A stretch of DNA of 64,000 nucleotides from Acidithiobacillus ferridurans. Its GTDB lineage: Bacteria > Pseudomonadota > Gammaproteobacteria > Acidithiobacillales > Acidithiobacillaceae. Positions 9,914 through 20,249 of the stretch are shown piece by piece; within the stretch, counting starts at the first letter, position 1, and every line of letters starts with the position of its first letter. The position numbers and the translations under genes were made by a program. Below the pieces are notes generated by a model. It worked only from the letters and a program-made list of their open reading frames with translations, made no database searches and was not told the origin of the DNA. The stretch covers positions 1,691,501 through 1,755,500 of the forward strand of contig NZ_AP018795.1 of NCBI RefSeq assembly GCF_003966655.1, given 5' to 3'.

Positions 9914-10483
9914 TTACGCGGAGAGCGGAAAGAGCGGCAGGTGCGCCAGGGCAATCACTTCCGCCCATTGGGCTATATCGCCTTCCGTACAAATGGCCGC
10001 GACGGCGGCGATCTCTGCCTCGGCTTGCACCATAAGCGCGCGCATGGCCGCCAAGGTCGAGCCAGTGCTGACCACGTCATCCACCAGCGCCACCCGCCGG
10101 CCGCTGATCGCCGCGCGATCCTTGGCATCCAGATACAGGGTCTGGGGCTTGCCGGTGGTGATGGACAGAGTCTCCGTGGACAAGGCCTCGCCCATGTAGG
10201 ACTTGTAGTTCTTGCGCAGGACGATATACGGGCGCCCACTGTGCACCGACAGGGCGTAGGCCAGGGGAATACTCTTGGCCTCCGCAGTGACGATCACATC
10301 GTAGGAGATGCCCGCCATGCGCCCGTTCAGCGCATGGGCTGCGGCCTCCGTCAGTTCCGTATCGCCGAGGATGTTGAGGACGGCGATGGCCAGGTCCGAC
10401 TGCACCTTGAAGAGGGGGAGGTGGCGCTCCACTCCGTTGATGTTGAGGGGGTAGGTGCTGCTATGGCTATCGGTGTGGGTCAT
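9914..10483 (-). CDS. Phosphoribosyltransferase, adenine PRTase-like
   Basis: A 189-residue type I phosphoribosyltransferase. The PRPP-binding loop is [20 protein letters not shown] and the substrate region is [38 protein letters not shown] resembles the flexible loop of Apt/Xpt-type enzymes. The ATG at 10483 follows AGGAG (AAAAGGAGCATCC); a longer frame to 10504 contains that SD and is rejected. It lies 10 bases upstream of the sulfurylase-kinase start, so the two are probably co-transcribed. A purine salvage role (adenine + PRPP to AMP) is likely; xanthine or another base is possible. Confidence 0.8.
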   Translation of the reverse strand: MTHTDSHSSTYPLNINGVERHLPLFKVQSDLAIAVLNILGDTELTEAAAHALNGRMAGISYDVIVTAEAKSIPLAYALSVHSGRPYIVLRKNYKSYMGEALSTETLSITTGKPQTLYLDAKDRAAISGRRVALVDDVVSTGSTLAAMRALMVQAEAEIAAVAAICTEGDIAQWAEVIALAHLPLFPLSA

Positions 10484-10574
10484 GGATGCTCCTTTTACGC
10501 GCATTCTGCCACAGGGGAAGGGGGGTGGGTAGCTTGGGGCGGGTGTCTTCCAAGAAAAGTTGTTTGCTGGGGAA

Positions 10575-10769
10575 TCACGGGTTGGATGCCACCTTTACCT
10601 CTACCTTAACGTTGGCCATCAGCACCGTGAGCTTTGCGTTTGGATGGCGCGGTTTAGCTGACACCCATGGAACATCATGTTTGCGAACAGATTCGGCCCA
10701 ACGAATCAAGTTAGATCGTGTGTAGCCCCGATCTTGCTCTGAGGATTGCATATATCTCTGCAGTGGCAC
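10575..10769 (-). CDS. Hypothetical small ORF or gene fragment
   Basis: The 297-bp gap between the phosphoribosyltransferase start and the groL terminator contains one 64-residue minus-strand ORF with plausible amino-acid composition (for example GYTRSNLIRWAESVRKHD, ending KVEVKVASNP). I do not recognise it. Its start has no clear SD, and base composition is lower in GC than the neighbours. It may be a decayed insert or non-coding. Confidence 0.2.
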   Translation of the reverse strand: MPLQRYMQSSEQDRGYTRSNLIRWAESVRKHDVPWVSAKPRHPNAKLTVLMANVKVEVKVASNP

Positions 10770-10780
10770 TGAAGACCCAT

Positions 10781-10810
10781 AAAAAAAGCCGGCCCCGAAG
10801 GGCCGGCTTT
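10781..10810 (-). terminator. Rho-independent terminator of groES-groEL
   Basis: On the minus strand an 11-bp GC-rich stem (AAAGCCGGCCC / GGGCCGGCTTT) with a four-base loop is followed by a run of Ts (the As at 10781-10787 on plus). It lies about 30 bases beyond the groL stop. Confidence 0.9.
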
Positions 10811-10840
10811 CTGACGCTACAGGCGTGAGGGGGTAAGGGC

Positions 10841-12505
<1,665 letters not shown>

Positions 12506-12542
12506 TCAAAATAGGTGAAATGGTTGGGATATTCAGCAATGC

Positions 12543-12833
12543 TTACTTTTCGATGACCGCCATGATGTCGTCTTCACGCATCACCAGCAGTTCTTCACCT
12601 TCGACCTTGATCTCGGTGCCGGCATATTTGGCGAAGAGCACCTGATCACCAGTTTTGACGTCGAGGGCACGCACTTTGCCGTCTTCGAGAATTTTGCCAT
12701 GGCCGGCAGCGACGATTTCGCCCCGTACCGGTTTTTCTTTGGCGGTGTCGGGAATGATGATCCCACCGGCAGTCTTCTGCTCTTCTTCCAGGCGACGAAT
12801 GACGACGCGATCATGTAAAGGACGCAGTTTCAT
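12543..12833 (-). CDS. groS: Co-chaperonin GroES
   Basis: A 96-residue lid of the GroEL chamber. It starts [19 protein letters not shown] and contains the GroEL-contact mobile loop [19 protein letters not shown] and the roof/end segment [21 protein letters not shown]. It is the first gene of the groES-groEL operon, about 50 bases downstream of the CIRCE element. Confidence 0.98.
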   Translation of the reverse strand: MKLRPLHDRVVIRRLEEEQKTAGGIIIPDTAKEKPVRGEIVAAGHGKILEDGKVRALDVKTGDQVLFAKYAGTEIKVEGEELLVMREDDIMAVIEK

Positions 12834-12886
12834 TGAGCATTTCCTCGTTATTTACAAGTGAATGGATGACTTCATCCTGGGTGTTG

Positions 12887-12913
12887 TTAGCAGTCACACC
12901 CATCGAGTGCTAA
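12887..12913 (-). promoter_or_regulatory. CIRCE operator (HrcA binding site)
   Basis: TTAGCAGTC-N9-GAGTGCTAA matches the CIRCE consensus TTAGCACTC-N9-GAGTGCTAA with one mismatch in the plus-strand left arm and exact spacing. It sits just downstream of the -10 of the groES promoter, where HrcA would block transcription until heat shock. Confidence 0.95.
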
Positions 12914-12940
12914 TCATAGGCGCTGAGAATGTCCTGTCAA
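12913..12940 (-). promoter_or_regulatory. Sigma70 promoter of groES-groEL
   Basis: On the minus strand TTGACA (12940-12935) is followed by a 16-bp spacer and TATGAT (12918-12913), a near-consensus housekeeping promoter. The -10 touches the CIRCE arm. This points to HrcA repression rather than a sigma32-type promoter. Confidence 0.88.
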
Positions 12941-12961
12941 GGGGCGGGTGTTACAAGGTAC

Positions 12962-13738
12962 TCAGGAGATGCGGTTCCAGAGAGATTGCAGGCTGCGCAG
13001 GAGCGTGGCATCGGCGCCTCGTAGGCGATGATCGACGCCCGGTAAGGGGCGGATGGCCAGTTCTGGCGCATGGGTGCGGGCGGCGAACCGATAGCTGAGG
13101 GCGATGGGCACGGCTTCATCGGCGCTGCCGTGCAGAATCTCCACCGGGCAGTGCAGGTGCGGCGGAAAGCGCAGCAGGTCGTAGCGCCAGCTGTCCGCGA
13201 CCAGATCGAAGCGCATGTGCAACTCACCGAGCCCGTAAGGATCCTCCCAACTGCGCAGATTGCTCTCCTCCCACGCTTGCCTTTCGGCAGCGGGCAAACG
13301 TCGGAAAATTTCCTGAATGAAGTTGTAAGCGGGGGCAATGAGCAGCAGGGCGCGGATCTGCTCCGGCCATCGGGTGGCGGCGATGGTGCCCAGCCATCCG
13401 CCCATGCTGGAACCTACCAGCAGCACCGGGCGATCCTGCAGCATATTATGTAGAATCAACCGGAGGTCGGCCAGGTAACGGGACAGGGTCAGCGCCTGGA
13501 AGGGTCCATCGGAGCGACCGACGCCACGTGGATCAAAGCGTACCCAGGACCAGCCTTGCGCCTGCGCGTTGCGGGCGAGGATCTGCGATTTGGTGCCTTC
13601 CATATGGGAGGCGAAGCCAGGGAGGAAGATGCCGACGGGGTCGGTGTGGTTTTCGTGAATGAGTCCGCAGACGCGGTCGCCATTGGGGTGAACCAGAGTA
13701 AAAGCTCTTTCGGCCGACGGGGACACTGGCTGCTCCAT
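12962..13738 (-). CDS. Alpha/beta hydrolase (serine esterase/lipase-like)
   Basis: About 258 residues with the alpha/beta-hydrolase order. The nucleophile elbow is VGSSMGGWLG (GxSxG), the oxyanion part GIFLPGFASHMEGTK, the catalytic Asp likely in EILHGSADEAVP, and the His in LPGVDHRL. It resembles the YqiA/carboxylesterase-type family; substrate unknown. The start is uncertain. ATG 13738 lies only two bases after the T-run of a terminator and has no SD, whereas GTG 13726 has GGAG six bases upstream. Longer frames to 13942 run through the small-RNA region and are rejected. Confidence 0.75.
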   Translation of the reverse strand: MEQPVSPSAERAFTLVHPNGDRVCGLIHENHTDPVGIFLPGFASHMEGTKSQILARNAQAQGWSWVRFDPRGVGRSDGPFQALTLSRYLADLRLILHNMLQDRPVLLVGSSMGGWLGTIAATRWPEQIRALLLIAPAYNFIQEIFRRLPAAERQAWEESNLRSWEDPYGLGELHMRFDLVADSWRYDLLRFPPHLHCPVEILHGSADEAVPIALSYRFAARTHAPELAIRPLPGVDHRLRGADATLLRSLQSLWNRIS

Positions 13739-13740
13739 GT

Positions 13741-13818
13741 AAAAAAGGGCAACCCGGAGTCGCCCTAAAACCACAAAGGAGAAAAGAAACATGCGCTCGC
13801 AACCAGCTACTGGCTGCA
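13741..13818 (-). ncRNA. Candidate small RNA A (anti-Shine-Dalgarno type)
   Basis: On the minus strand a near-ideal promoter is followed by a 5' hairpin (CGCTTGCA pairing with TGCGAGCG, inner CCAG/CTGG). A pyrimidine-rich single-stranded stretch containing CTCCTTTG comes next, then a 7-bp terminator stem (GGGCGAC/GTTGCCC) and six Ts. Length is about 78 nt. The first hairpin closes with a G-U pair on the minus strand but would have a mismatch on plus, which supports the minus orientation. A second, similar copy lies just upstream. No family name can be assigned. Confidence 0.6.
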
Positions 13819-13824
13819 AGCGAA

Positions 13825-13853
13825 ATATTAGCAAAAGGTGGAAGGACTGGCAA
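13825..13853 (-). promoter_or_regulatory. Sigma70 promoter of small RNA A
   Basis: TTGCCA (13853-13848 on minus), a 17-bp spacer and TAATAT (13830-13825) place the transcription start near 13818, directly at the foot of the first hairpin of the candidate RNA. Confidence 0.6.
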
Positions 13854-13860
13854 GTTACAT

Positions 13861-13874
13861 TCCGACCGGTCGGA
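13861..13874. repeat. Perfect 14-bp palindrome upstream of the small RNA A promoter
   Basis: TCCGACCGGTCGGA is self-complementary. It lies about 43-56 bases before the predicted start of small RNA A and just after the terminator of small RNA B, a usual place for an activator or dimeric regulator site. The binding protein is unknown. Confidence 0.4.
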
Positions 13875-13875
13875 T

Positions 13876-13956
13876 AAAAAGAAAGGGCGGACCAAACGGC
13901 CCGCCCAAAACCACCAAAGGAGGAAGAAACATGCGCTCGCAACTATCACAGCCGCT
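13876..13956 (-). ncRNA. Candidate small RNA B (tandem paralogue of A)
   Basis: It shares the 20-nt block GTTGCGAGCGCATGTTTCTT with copy A, then CCTCCTTTGGTGGTTTTGGGCG, almost the same as copy A. A 9-bp terminator stem (GGGCGGGCC/GGTCCGCCC) with TTTCTTTTT ends it. The 5' hairpin is different in sequence but can still form (GCGGCT/AGTTGC). A -10-like TAATCC (13968-13963) is at the corresponding position, with a weak -35. The CCTCCTTT core equals the anti-SD tail of 16S rRNA. Confidence 0.55.
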
Positions 13957-14104
13957 TGCAAAGGATTAGAGAACAGGGGCAGCAGAAAGTTCCATGCGTC
14001 TGTGATTTCTTTCCCGAACCCCGTATCCTCAGTGTGGTAACGTAGGCTCAGTGGTCTTCAGGAACGAATCGGCTGTGGAACCTGTCTCTATGGGTGAGGA
14101 CAAA

Positions 14105-15960
14105 ATGGCGAGGAGCGACGTGGGTATGAGAGCCGGAAACGGGAGAAGGGCCGGTTGGGCCATGGGTGTCCGGTTATGGAGCGGAATTTGCGGTGTCCTG
14201 CTGTTGTCCTGGCTGTCTCTCGGCTATGCCGGTACATTTCTGACCCCGGACCAGGCATTTCATTTTGAAGCGCGGCTGAGTGGCCGGCACCAGTTGCAAC
14301 TGCACTGGGATGTGGCGCAGGGATACCACCTGTACCGCGACCGGATCAAGTTCTCCGTGACGCCGAGCAATGTGCTGCTAGGGCACTATACATTGCCCGC
14401 AGGGGTGGAGCTGAACGACCCGGTTTTCGGCAAGACACGGGTATTGGAAGGGAAAAATACCCTCACGGTACCTTTTACCGTTCAGGGAACCGCCCCTGCT
14501 TTCATTGAACTGAAATCCAGCTATCAGGGCTGTGCCAATGCGGGTGTTTGCTACCCGGAGCAGGTCAAGACGATCACGCTGGCCTTGACCCGGCAGGCCG
14601 TGCCGCCCCAGCGGCGGCGCCTGTCGTGTCCCCGCCGGGGGGGGCGGCTGTCCCGGCTGCGGTGACCAGCCCCGTGAATGATGCCGGGGCGCTGGCAAGG
14701 GCTTTGCATGACCGCTTCTGGCTCACCTTGGGTCTCTTTTTTATCTCCGGACTGGGGCTGGCCTTTACGCCCTGTATTTTTCCCATGATTCCTATCCTCT
14801 CCGCCCTGATCGTCGGTAAGGAGGCAGGGCGTGGCCCGCAACGGTCACGCGCCTTTGGGCTTTCCGTCGCCTATGTGCTGGGAATGTCACTGACCTACAG
14901 TATTGCCGGGGTGCTGGCGGCGGTGAGCGGCGCCTATATGCAGGCGGCCTTCCAGAGTCCCTGGGTGCTGGGGGCTTTTGCCTTTGTTTTTGTGCTGCTG
15001 GCGCTGTCCATGTTCGATTTTTACGAGCTGCAAATGCCGAGTGGCATTCAGACACGTCTGGCCGGCATGGGACGGGGTGGGCACCTGATCAGTACCTTTG
15101 TCATGGGGACGCTTTCGGCGCTGATCGTCGGGCCCTGCGTGGCCGCCCCCCTGGCCGGCGGGCTGCTCTTCATTTCCCAGACGGGAGATGTTTTTCTTGG
15201 CGGGTTGTCACTTTTCGCCTTGAGCCTGGGGATGGGCGTGCCTTTGCTGATCATCGGCACTTCCGCCGGCCATTTTCTGCCGCGGGCTGGTGCCTGGATG
15301 AATGCCGTTAAGGCGGTTTTCGGGGTAGTGTTGCTGGGCGTCGCCATCTGGTTGCTGACACGGGTTCTGCCGGGGTCCGTCAGTCTGGCCTTATGGGCAG
15401 CGCTGGCAGTCATCAGTGCCATCTATCTCGGGGCTCTGGATGCAATCCCGGCGGGTGCTTCGGGCTGGCGCCGTTTTTGGAAAGGCCTCGGAGTGCTCAT
15501 GCTGGTGTACGGCCTGGTGATGGGGGTGGGGGCGCTGGGCGGCGGCAGCGATCCCCTGCAACCCCTGGCAAGCTATACTGCGGCGGCGGTGCCGCCCGAA
15601 AACCGGGCCGAGGCCCTGCATTTTACTACCGTGAAAACCCCCGAGGCCCTGCAGACCGCACTGGCACAGGCCAGGGGCAGACCGGTGCTGGTGGATTACT
15701 GGGCAAGCTGGTGCGTGGAATGTCTGCGCATGGATAAAGTCACGTTTGTCGATCCGCAGGTGGTGGCCGCCCTACGCAAGCGGCGGCTGATCCGCGTGGA
15801 TGTGACCCAGGATGACGCCGCCAGCCGCGCCCTCCTGAAGCGTTACAACCTGGTGGGACCCCCGGCTTTCATCGCTGTAGCCGCAGATGGCAGGACGACG
15901 GCACAGCAGGAGGGATATCTGGGGCCGGAGGCGTTTATGGGGTGGTTGCACAAATCCTAG
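14105..15960 (+). CDS. dsbD: Thiol:disulfide interchange protein DsbD (reading frame broken once)
   Basis: Carries electrons from cytoplasmic thioredoxin across the inner membrane to periplasmic oxidised proteins. Signal segment GICGVLLLSWLSLGYA is followed by the periplasmic alpha domain with the redox pair GCANAGVCYPE. Next come about eight membrane helices with cysteines in AFTPCIFPMIP and GPCVAAPLAG, and a C-terminal thioredoxin domain WASWCVECLRMD. The alpha domain and the rest lie in different frames. The shift occurs in the Ala/Pro linker near the C run at 14606-14609, where one added base restores QAVPPPAAAPVVSPP. All domains are intact otherwise. The start ATG 14105 follows GAGGA. 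Confidence 0.85.
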
Positions 15961-15979
15961 AGAAGCCAGCGCGGGTTTT

Positions 15980-16192
15980 TCAGTGCCCGGCCGCCTGCTG
16001 CAGCGGCCCGCCCTTCAGCACATAAAGCGTTCCGCAATATGGGCAGCGGACCTCCCCGGTCTCTTCGATTTTGAGGAAAACGCGGGGATGCCCGTCCCAG
16101 CGGCTCATGCCGGGTGTGGGGCAGCAGAGGGGGAGGTCTTTGGCTTCGATCTCTGTGTAGTTGCGGTCACAGCACTTGCCGGGGCTGGTCAT
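15980..16192 (-). CDS. Zinc-finger domain protein (zf-CHCC, NDUFS6-like)
   Basis: A 70-residue protein with a CHCC-type zinc site: an N-terminal LPLCCP with HPRVFLKIEETGEVRCPYCGTLYVL. This matches the small bacterial zf-CHCC family related to the NDUFS6/YmcC proteins. Its ATG lies four bases after the ilvE stop with no separate SD, so it is probably translated by coupling. Function is not established. Confidence 0.75.
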   Translation of the reverse strand: MTSPGKCCDRNYTEIEAKDLPLCCPTPGMSRWDGHPRVFLKIEETGEVRCPYCGTLYVLKGGPLQQAAGH

Positions 16193-16196
16193 ACGG

Positions 16197-17120
16197 TCAG
16201 CCTACGTGGTGCAACCATTCCGGGTGGTCCTCGCGGCGCCCGGCAACGGTGTCGAAATAGCGACTTTGCAGCATTCCTGTGATCGGGCCGCGACGCCCTT
16301 CGCCAATGACCCGACCATCGATTTCGCGGATGGGGGTGACTTCGGCAGCAGTACCGGTAAAGAAAGCCTCGTCGGCGATGTAGAATTCATCACGGGTCAA
16401 TTGCTTCTCGACGATGGGAATGCCGGCATCGCGGGCAAAACGCAGGATGGTGTCGCGGGTGATGCCTTCGAGGGCGCTGGTCAGCGTTGGCGTATAAAGA
16501 ACGCCATCACGAATCATGAAAACATTTTCACCGGAACCTTCAGACACATAACCCTCGCGGTCTAGTAACAGGGCCTCGTCGTAGCCGCAGGAGGCCGCCT
16601 CACGCTGGGCCAGCATGGAGTTCATGTAGTTGCCGGTGGCCTTGGCCTTGCACAGATGTATGTTGACGTGGTGACGGCTGAAGGAACTCACCTTGACGCG
16701 GATGCCCTTTTCCAGTGCCTCCTGGCCCAGATAGCTGCCCCAGCTCCAGGCGGCAATGAGCACATGGACCTTGAGCCCCTTGGCGGACAAGCCCATACCT
16801 TCGGCGCCATAGAAGAACAGGGGGCGGATATAGGCGGATTCCAGATGATTGGCGCGGATGACTTCCTTGGTGGCGTCGTTGATCTGGTCCTGCGTAAAAG
16901 GGGTATCCATCTGCAAAATCTTGGCGCTGTTAAAGAGACGGTTGGTGTGCTCCGGCAGACGGAAAATAGCGGTACCTTGCGGCGTGGCGTAGGCACGTTC
17001 CCCTTCGAAACAGCCCATGCCGTAGTGCAGGCTGTGGGTAAGACCGTGCACGGTGGCCTCCCGCCAGGGGACCATCTTGCCGTCAAACCAGATAAAACCG
17101 TCGCGTTCCGCCATGGACAT
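16197..17120 (-). CDS. ilvE: Branched-chain amino acid aminotransferase
   Basis: A PLP fold-type IV transaminase for the last step of Val/Leu/Ile synthesis, 307 residues. It starts SMAERDGFIWFDGKMVPW, with GLTHSLHYGMGCFEG, the PLP-lysine stretch HVNIHLCKAKATGNYMNSML, EGYVSEGSGENVFMIRDG, and FFTGTAAEVTPIREIDGR. ATG 17120 with AAGGAG eight bases upstream is preferred over GTG 17126. It lies 12 bases after glnE on the same strand. Confidence 0.95.
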   Translation of the reverse strand: MSMAERDGFIWFDGKMVPWREATVHGLTHSLHYGMGCFEGERAYATPQGTAIFRLPEHTNRLFNSAKILQMDTPFTQDQINDATKEVIRANHLESAYIRPLFFYGAEGMGLSAKGLKVHVLIAAWSWGSYLGQEALEKGIRVKVSSFSRHHVNIHLCKAKATGNYMNSMLAQREAASCGYDEALLLDREGYVSEGSGENVFMIRDGVLYTPTLTSALEGITRDTILRFARDAGIPIVEKQLTRDEFYIADEAFFTGTAAEVTPIREIDGRVIGEGRRGPITGMLQSRYFDTVAGRREDHPEWLHHVG

Positions 17121-17132
17121 CGTCACATCTCC

Positions 17133-19997
17133 TTAATCGGTATAACTGCCAATGAGTTCCTGCCAAATCTTTCGCACCCCGTGCGCGGCGGCTTGCAGCA
17201 TATCCCAGTCGGGGATTTCCGCGGCACGGACGACGGGATCCTGTAAGCCCAGCCAGCGTCGGTTTTCCATCTCTCGGTACAGATGCCAAGCCTGTCCGAG
17301 CGCAACGCCCTGCTCCGTGCCCCAGGTGCCGACGCGGGTCAGTGCGGCTATGCCAGCGGCTGTCCCGATACCCTGGCACAGGACGGGCTGCTGCGAACAG
17401 GCCCCTAGCATAGCAAATTGTACGAGAAACTCGATATCCGTGAGGCCGCCCGGGCTGAGTTTCAGATGAAAGGTGTCCCGGGCGATGCTTTTGCTCTGGT
17501 AAATGCGCCGCCGCATGCTGCGGATATCTTCTCTCAGTTGCCCGGAGTCGCGTGGCCGGCCAAGGATTTCTGTGCGCAGGTCCGCGAAACGAGCGCCGAG
17601 TTCGGCATCCCCTGCGACCCAGCGGGCGCGGGTGAGGGCCTGATGTTCCCAGGTCCAAGCCGATTCGCGCTGATAGCGGCTGAACGCATCCAGCGTGGTG
17701 ACCAGAGGGCCGGATTGACCGCTGGGGCGCAGGCGCATGTCGATTTGATAGAGCAATCCGGCGCGGGTGAGGGTGCTGAGGATGTGGATGAGCCTTTGTC
17801 CGAGGCGGGCGAACCAAGTGGGGGCCGGGATCGGGGCGGGACCATCACTTTCGGCATCGAGGGGGGCATCGTACAGATAGACGAGGTCGAGGTCGGAGGC
17901 GAACCCCATTTCCTGGCCACCCAGCTTCCCGAAGGCGATGACCGCGAAGCGGGCTACTTGGCCGTTGCCGGCGCGCACGTTGCCGTGGCGACGCTGCATC
18001 TCTGCTTCGGCCCAGTCCAGCGCGGTTTGCAGGGTAAGCCGGGCGAGCCCGCTGAGTTGGGATAGCAAGGTTTCCACGGGCATCTGCTTTGTCCAGAAGA
18101 CGGCGGCGAGACGCAGAACTTCCGCATTTTTGAAGCGGCGCAGTGCATCCATGCGCTCTTCCATATCTGCTGCGAGCTGTAATTGTGCCGCGAGGGTTTG
18201 TGGCCAGTGCTCAGGACTGACAGGCGTATCGCTGAGCACGTCATCCAGCAGGATGGGGAAGCGTGCCAGTTCCTGTGCCAGCCAGGGACTGTGCAGTAAC
18301 CGCGCGATGCGGACGAGATAGGGCGGGTTCTCGGCGAGCAGCGCGAGGTAGTTGGCACGCCCGAGAACGGCCTCGATGAGGGTCAGGAAGCGCTGTAACA
18401 AGGCGTCGGTGTCTGGCTGTGTGCTGCACAGGTCGAGGATCAGAGGGAGCAGGCGGTTGAGCCGTTGCCGTCCTTCCGTGGAGAGACGGCTGGCCACATC
18501 GCGGCTGTGGGCAAAGCGCCACAGGCTCGTCCACGCGGTTTCCGGGGCGGCAAAGTGCAGGACTTGGAGCAGGTCGCCGGGCGCCGCTTCCATGGCACCG
18601 GTCTGGGCGAATTGCCAGAGTCGGTTGGCGTTGTCCTCTGCAGGCGAATGTGGTGTGGGCTTCGGCGCCAGTGTGCGCTGGAAGATCGTGTGGGTCTGCA
18701 GGCGGAGTTCGCTCAGGGTCGCACGCAGGGCTGCCACATCCATAAAACCCATAGCGCAGGCCAGGCGCTGCCATTCCGTTTCGCTTTTTGGTAGTTGCTG
18801 GGTCTGCTGATCATCGACCATTTGCAGGCAGTGTTCGATGTTACGCAGGAAAAGATAGGCGTGGCGGAGCAGGCCGATGTCCTCAGCGGGCAGGAGTTCG
18901 GCTTGGGCGATAGCCGCGAGGGTGTCCAGGGTGTTGGTGCTGCGCAGGGCAGGCTGGCGGCCACCGTGGATGATTTGCAGTGACTGGCAGACAAACTCGA
19001 TTTCGCGGATGCCGCCACGGCCTTTTTTGATGTCGTTGCCGCTGCCTGCCTGTTCCGCATCCATGAGGGCTTTGACTTCCCGTAGGCCGGCGAGGGCGGT
19101 GTAGTCCAGGTAGCGGCGATAGACAAAGGGGCGCAGGGTGTCGAGGAGGGATTGGCCAAAGGCGACGTCACCCGCGACGGGGCGCGCCTTGATGAACGCG
19201 TAGCGCTCCCAGCCGCGTCCATGCACCTGGTAGTATTGCTCCATGGCCGCGGCGGAGATGCAGAGTGGGCCGGCATCGCCGAAGGGGCGCAGGCGCATGT
19301 CGATGCGGAAACAGAAGCCATCTGCGGTGCGCTGGTCGAGAGCCTGAATCAGCCAGCGGCCGAGGCGCAGGAAATACTCGCTATTGTCGATGGCGCCGGG
19401 GCCGTCTGTCTCACCGCCTCCACCGTGGCAGAAAATGAGGTCGATGTCTGAGGAAAGATTGAGCTCCCGCCCGCCCAGTTTGCCCATGCCGAGGATGGTG
19501 AAAGGCACTTCCAGGCCGTTCTTGTTGCGGGGGATGCCATGGCGTTGGCGCAGCGTCTGCACGCCGTAATCGTAGGCGTGTTGCAGGCAGGTTTCGGCCA
19601 GCGCGCTGAGGGCGGCTACCGTTTCCGGGTAATGCTCTCCGGGTTGACGATCCTGCCAGATGATTTCCACCATGCGCGCATTGCGGTACTCCCGCAGTCC
19701 GGCGAGGAAGGTATCGACCGGGACCGCTCCGACGGGCATAAGGGCGTGTCCTTCCCGCCGCGCGAGGTGCGGCAACCAGCCCGGATGGCGCTGCAGAAGG
19801 TGCCGTGCAAAGGTGCTGACGCAGGCTATCCGCACCAGATGTCGGGCAAAAGAAGGACCAAGGCGGACGAGTTCGGCCTGTTCTTCCCCGGAAAGAGCGG
19901 GCCAGATCGCCGCAAGTGATGCGGCGATGGCCTCCGCTTCCATGGGGGATTGGCGGATGGCCTGTAGGATCTCTGCGGGTAAATCGGACGCTGGCAT
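17133..19997 (-). CDS. glnE: Glutamine synthetase adenylyltransferase/deadenylylase
   Basis: A 954-residue bifunctional regulator that adenylylates and deadenylylates glutamine synthetase under PII control. It contains two nucleotidyltransferase halves. The N-terminal half has ILGMGKLGGRELNLSSDIDL and GRGGIREIEFVCQSLQ; the C-terminal half has VIAFGKLGGQEMGFASDLDL and LTDIEFLVQFAML. Each carries the GS-x10-DxD pattern typical of the family. ATG 19997 with GGAGGGAG upstream is preferred to ATG 20051. Length agrees with other GlnE proteins. Confidence 0.95.
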   Translation of the reverse strand: MPASDLPAEILQAIRQSPMEAEAIAASLAAIWPALSGEEQAELVRLGPSFARHLVRIACVSTFARHLLQRHPGWLPHLARREGHALMPVGAVPVDTFLAGLREYRNARMVEIIWQDRQPGEHYPETVAALSALAETCLQHAYDYGVQTLRQRHGIPRNKNGLEVPFTILGMGKLGGRELNLSSDIDLIFCHGGGGETDGPGAIDNSEYFLRLGRWLIQALDQRTADGFCFRIDMRLRPFGDAGPLCISAAAMEQYYQVHGRGWERYAFIKARPVAGDVAFGQSLLDTLRPFVYRRYLDYTALAGLREVKALMDAEQAGSGNDIKKGRGGIREIEFVCQSLQIIHGGRQPALRSTNTLDTLAAIAQAELLPAEDIGLLRHAYLFLRNIEHCLQMVDDQQTQQLPKSETEWQRLACAMGFMDVAALRATLSELRLQTHTIFQRTLAPKPTPHSPAEDNANRLWQFAQTGAMEAAPGDLLQVLHFAAPETAWTSLWRFAHSRDVASRLSTEGRQRLNRLLPLILDLCSTQPDTDALLQRFLTLIEAVLGRANYLALLAENPPYLVRIARLLHSPWLAQELARFPILLDDVLSDTPVSPEHWPQTLAAQLQLAADMEERMDALRRFKNAEVLRLAAVFWTKQMPVETLLSQLSGLARLTLQTALDWAEAEMQRRHGNVRAGNGQVARFAVIAFGKLGGQEMGFASDLDLVYLYDAPLDAESDGPAPIPAPTWFARLGQRLIHILSTLTRAGLLYQIDMRLRPSGQSGPLVTTLDAFSRYQRESAWTWEHQALTRARWVAGDAELGARFADLRTEILGRPRDSGQLREDIRSMRRRIYQSKSIARDTFHLKLSPGGLTDIEFLVQFAMLGACSQQPVLCQGIGTAAGIAALTRVGTWGTEQGVALGQAWHLYREMENRRWLGLQDPVVRAAEIPDWDMLQAAAHGVRKIWQELIGSYTD

Positions 19998-20249
19998 ACC
20001 GCGCTCCCTCCGGAGGGGCCTCTCGCTCTGTACATGGGGAGTGTAACTCATCCCCGTTTTGCAATCCGCATAGGGCGATGCGGCGTTTTTGTGCTAGGAT
20101 TTTGCCCAATATCGCGCGAGTGAGTGTGACGCGGATGGTAACACAGCAGAAAATATCGTAGCAGGGAGCATGTTCATTACCTCATGGTTGTTTACCGGCG
20201 TTGACCGGACGGATTGATTGATGCTCCGGATTCCCGGGAGGGGCGTGCC

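Noticed and set aside
13791-13970. Plus-strand mini-ORFs (MRSQ...) with AAAGGAG upstream in both small-RNA units
   Set aside because: The SD-like run is simply the complement of the anti-SD core, and the shared start codons lie in the hairpin arm. The two peptides diverge after four residues, and promoter and terminators are oriented on minus.
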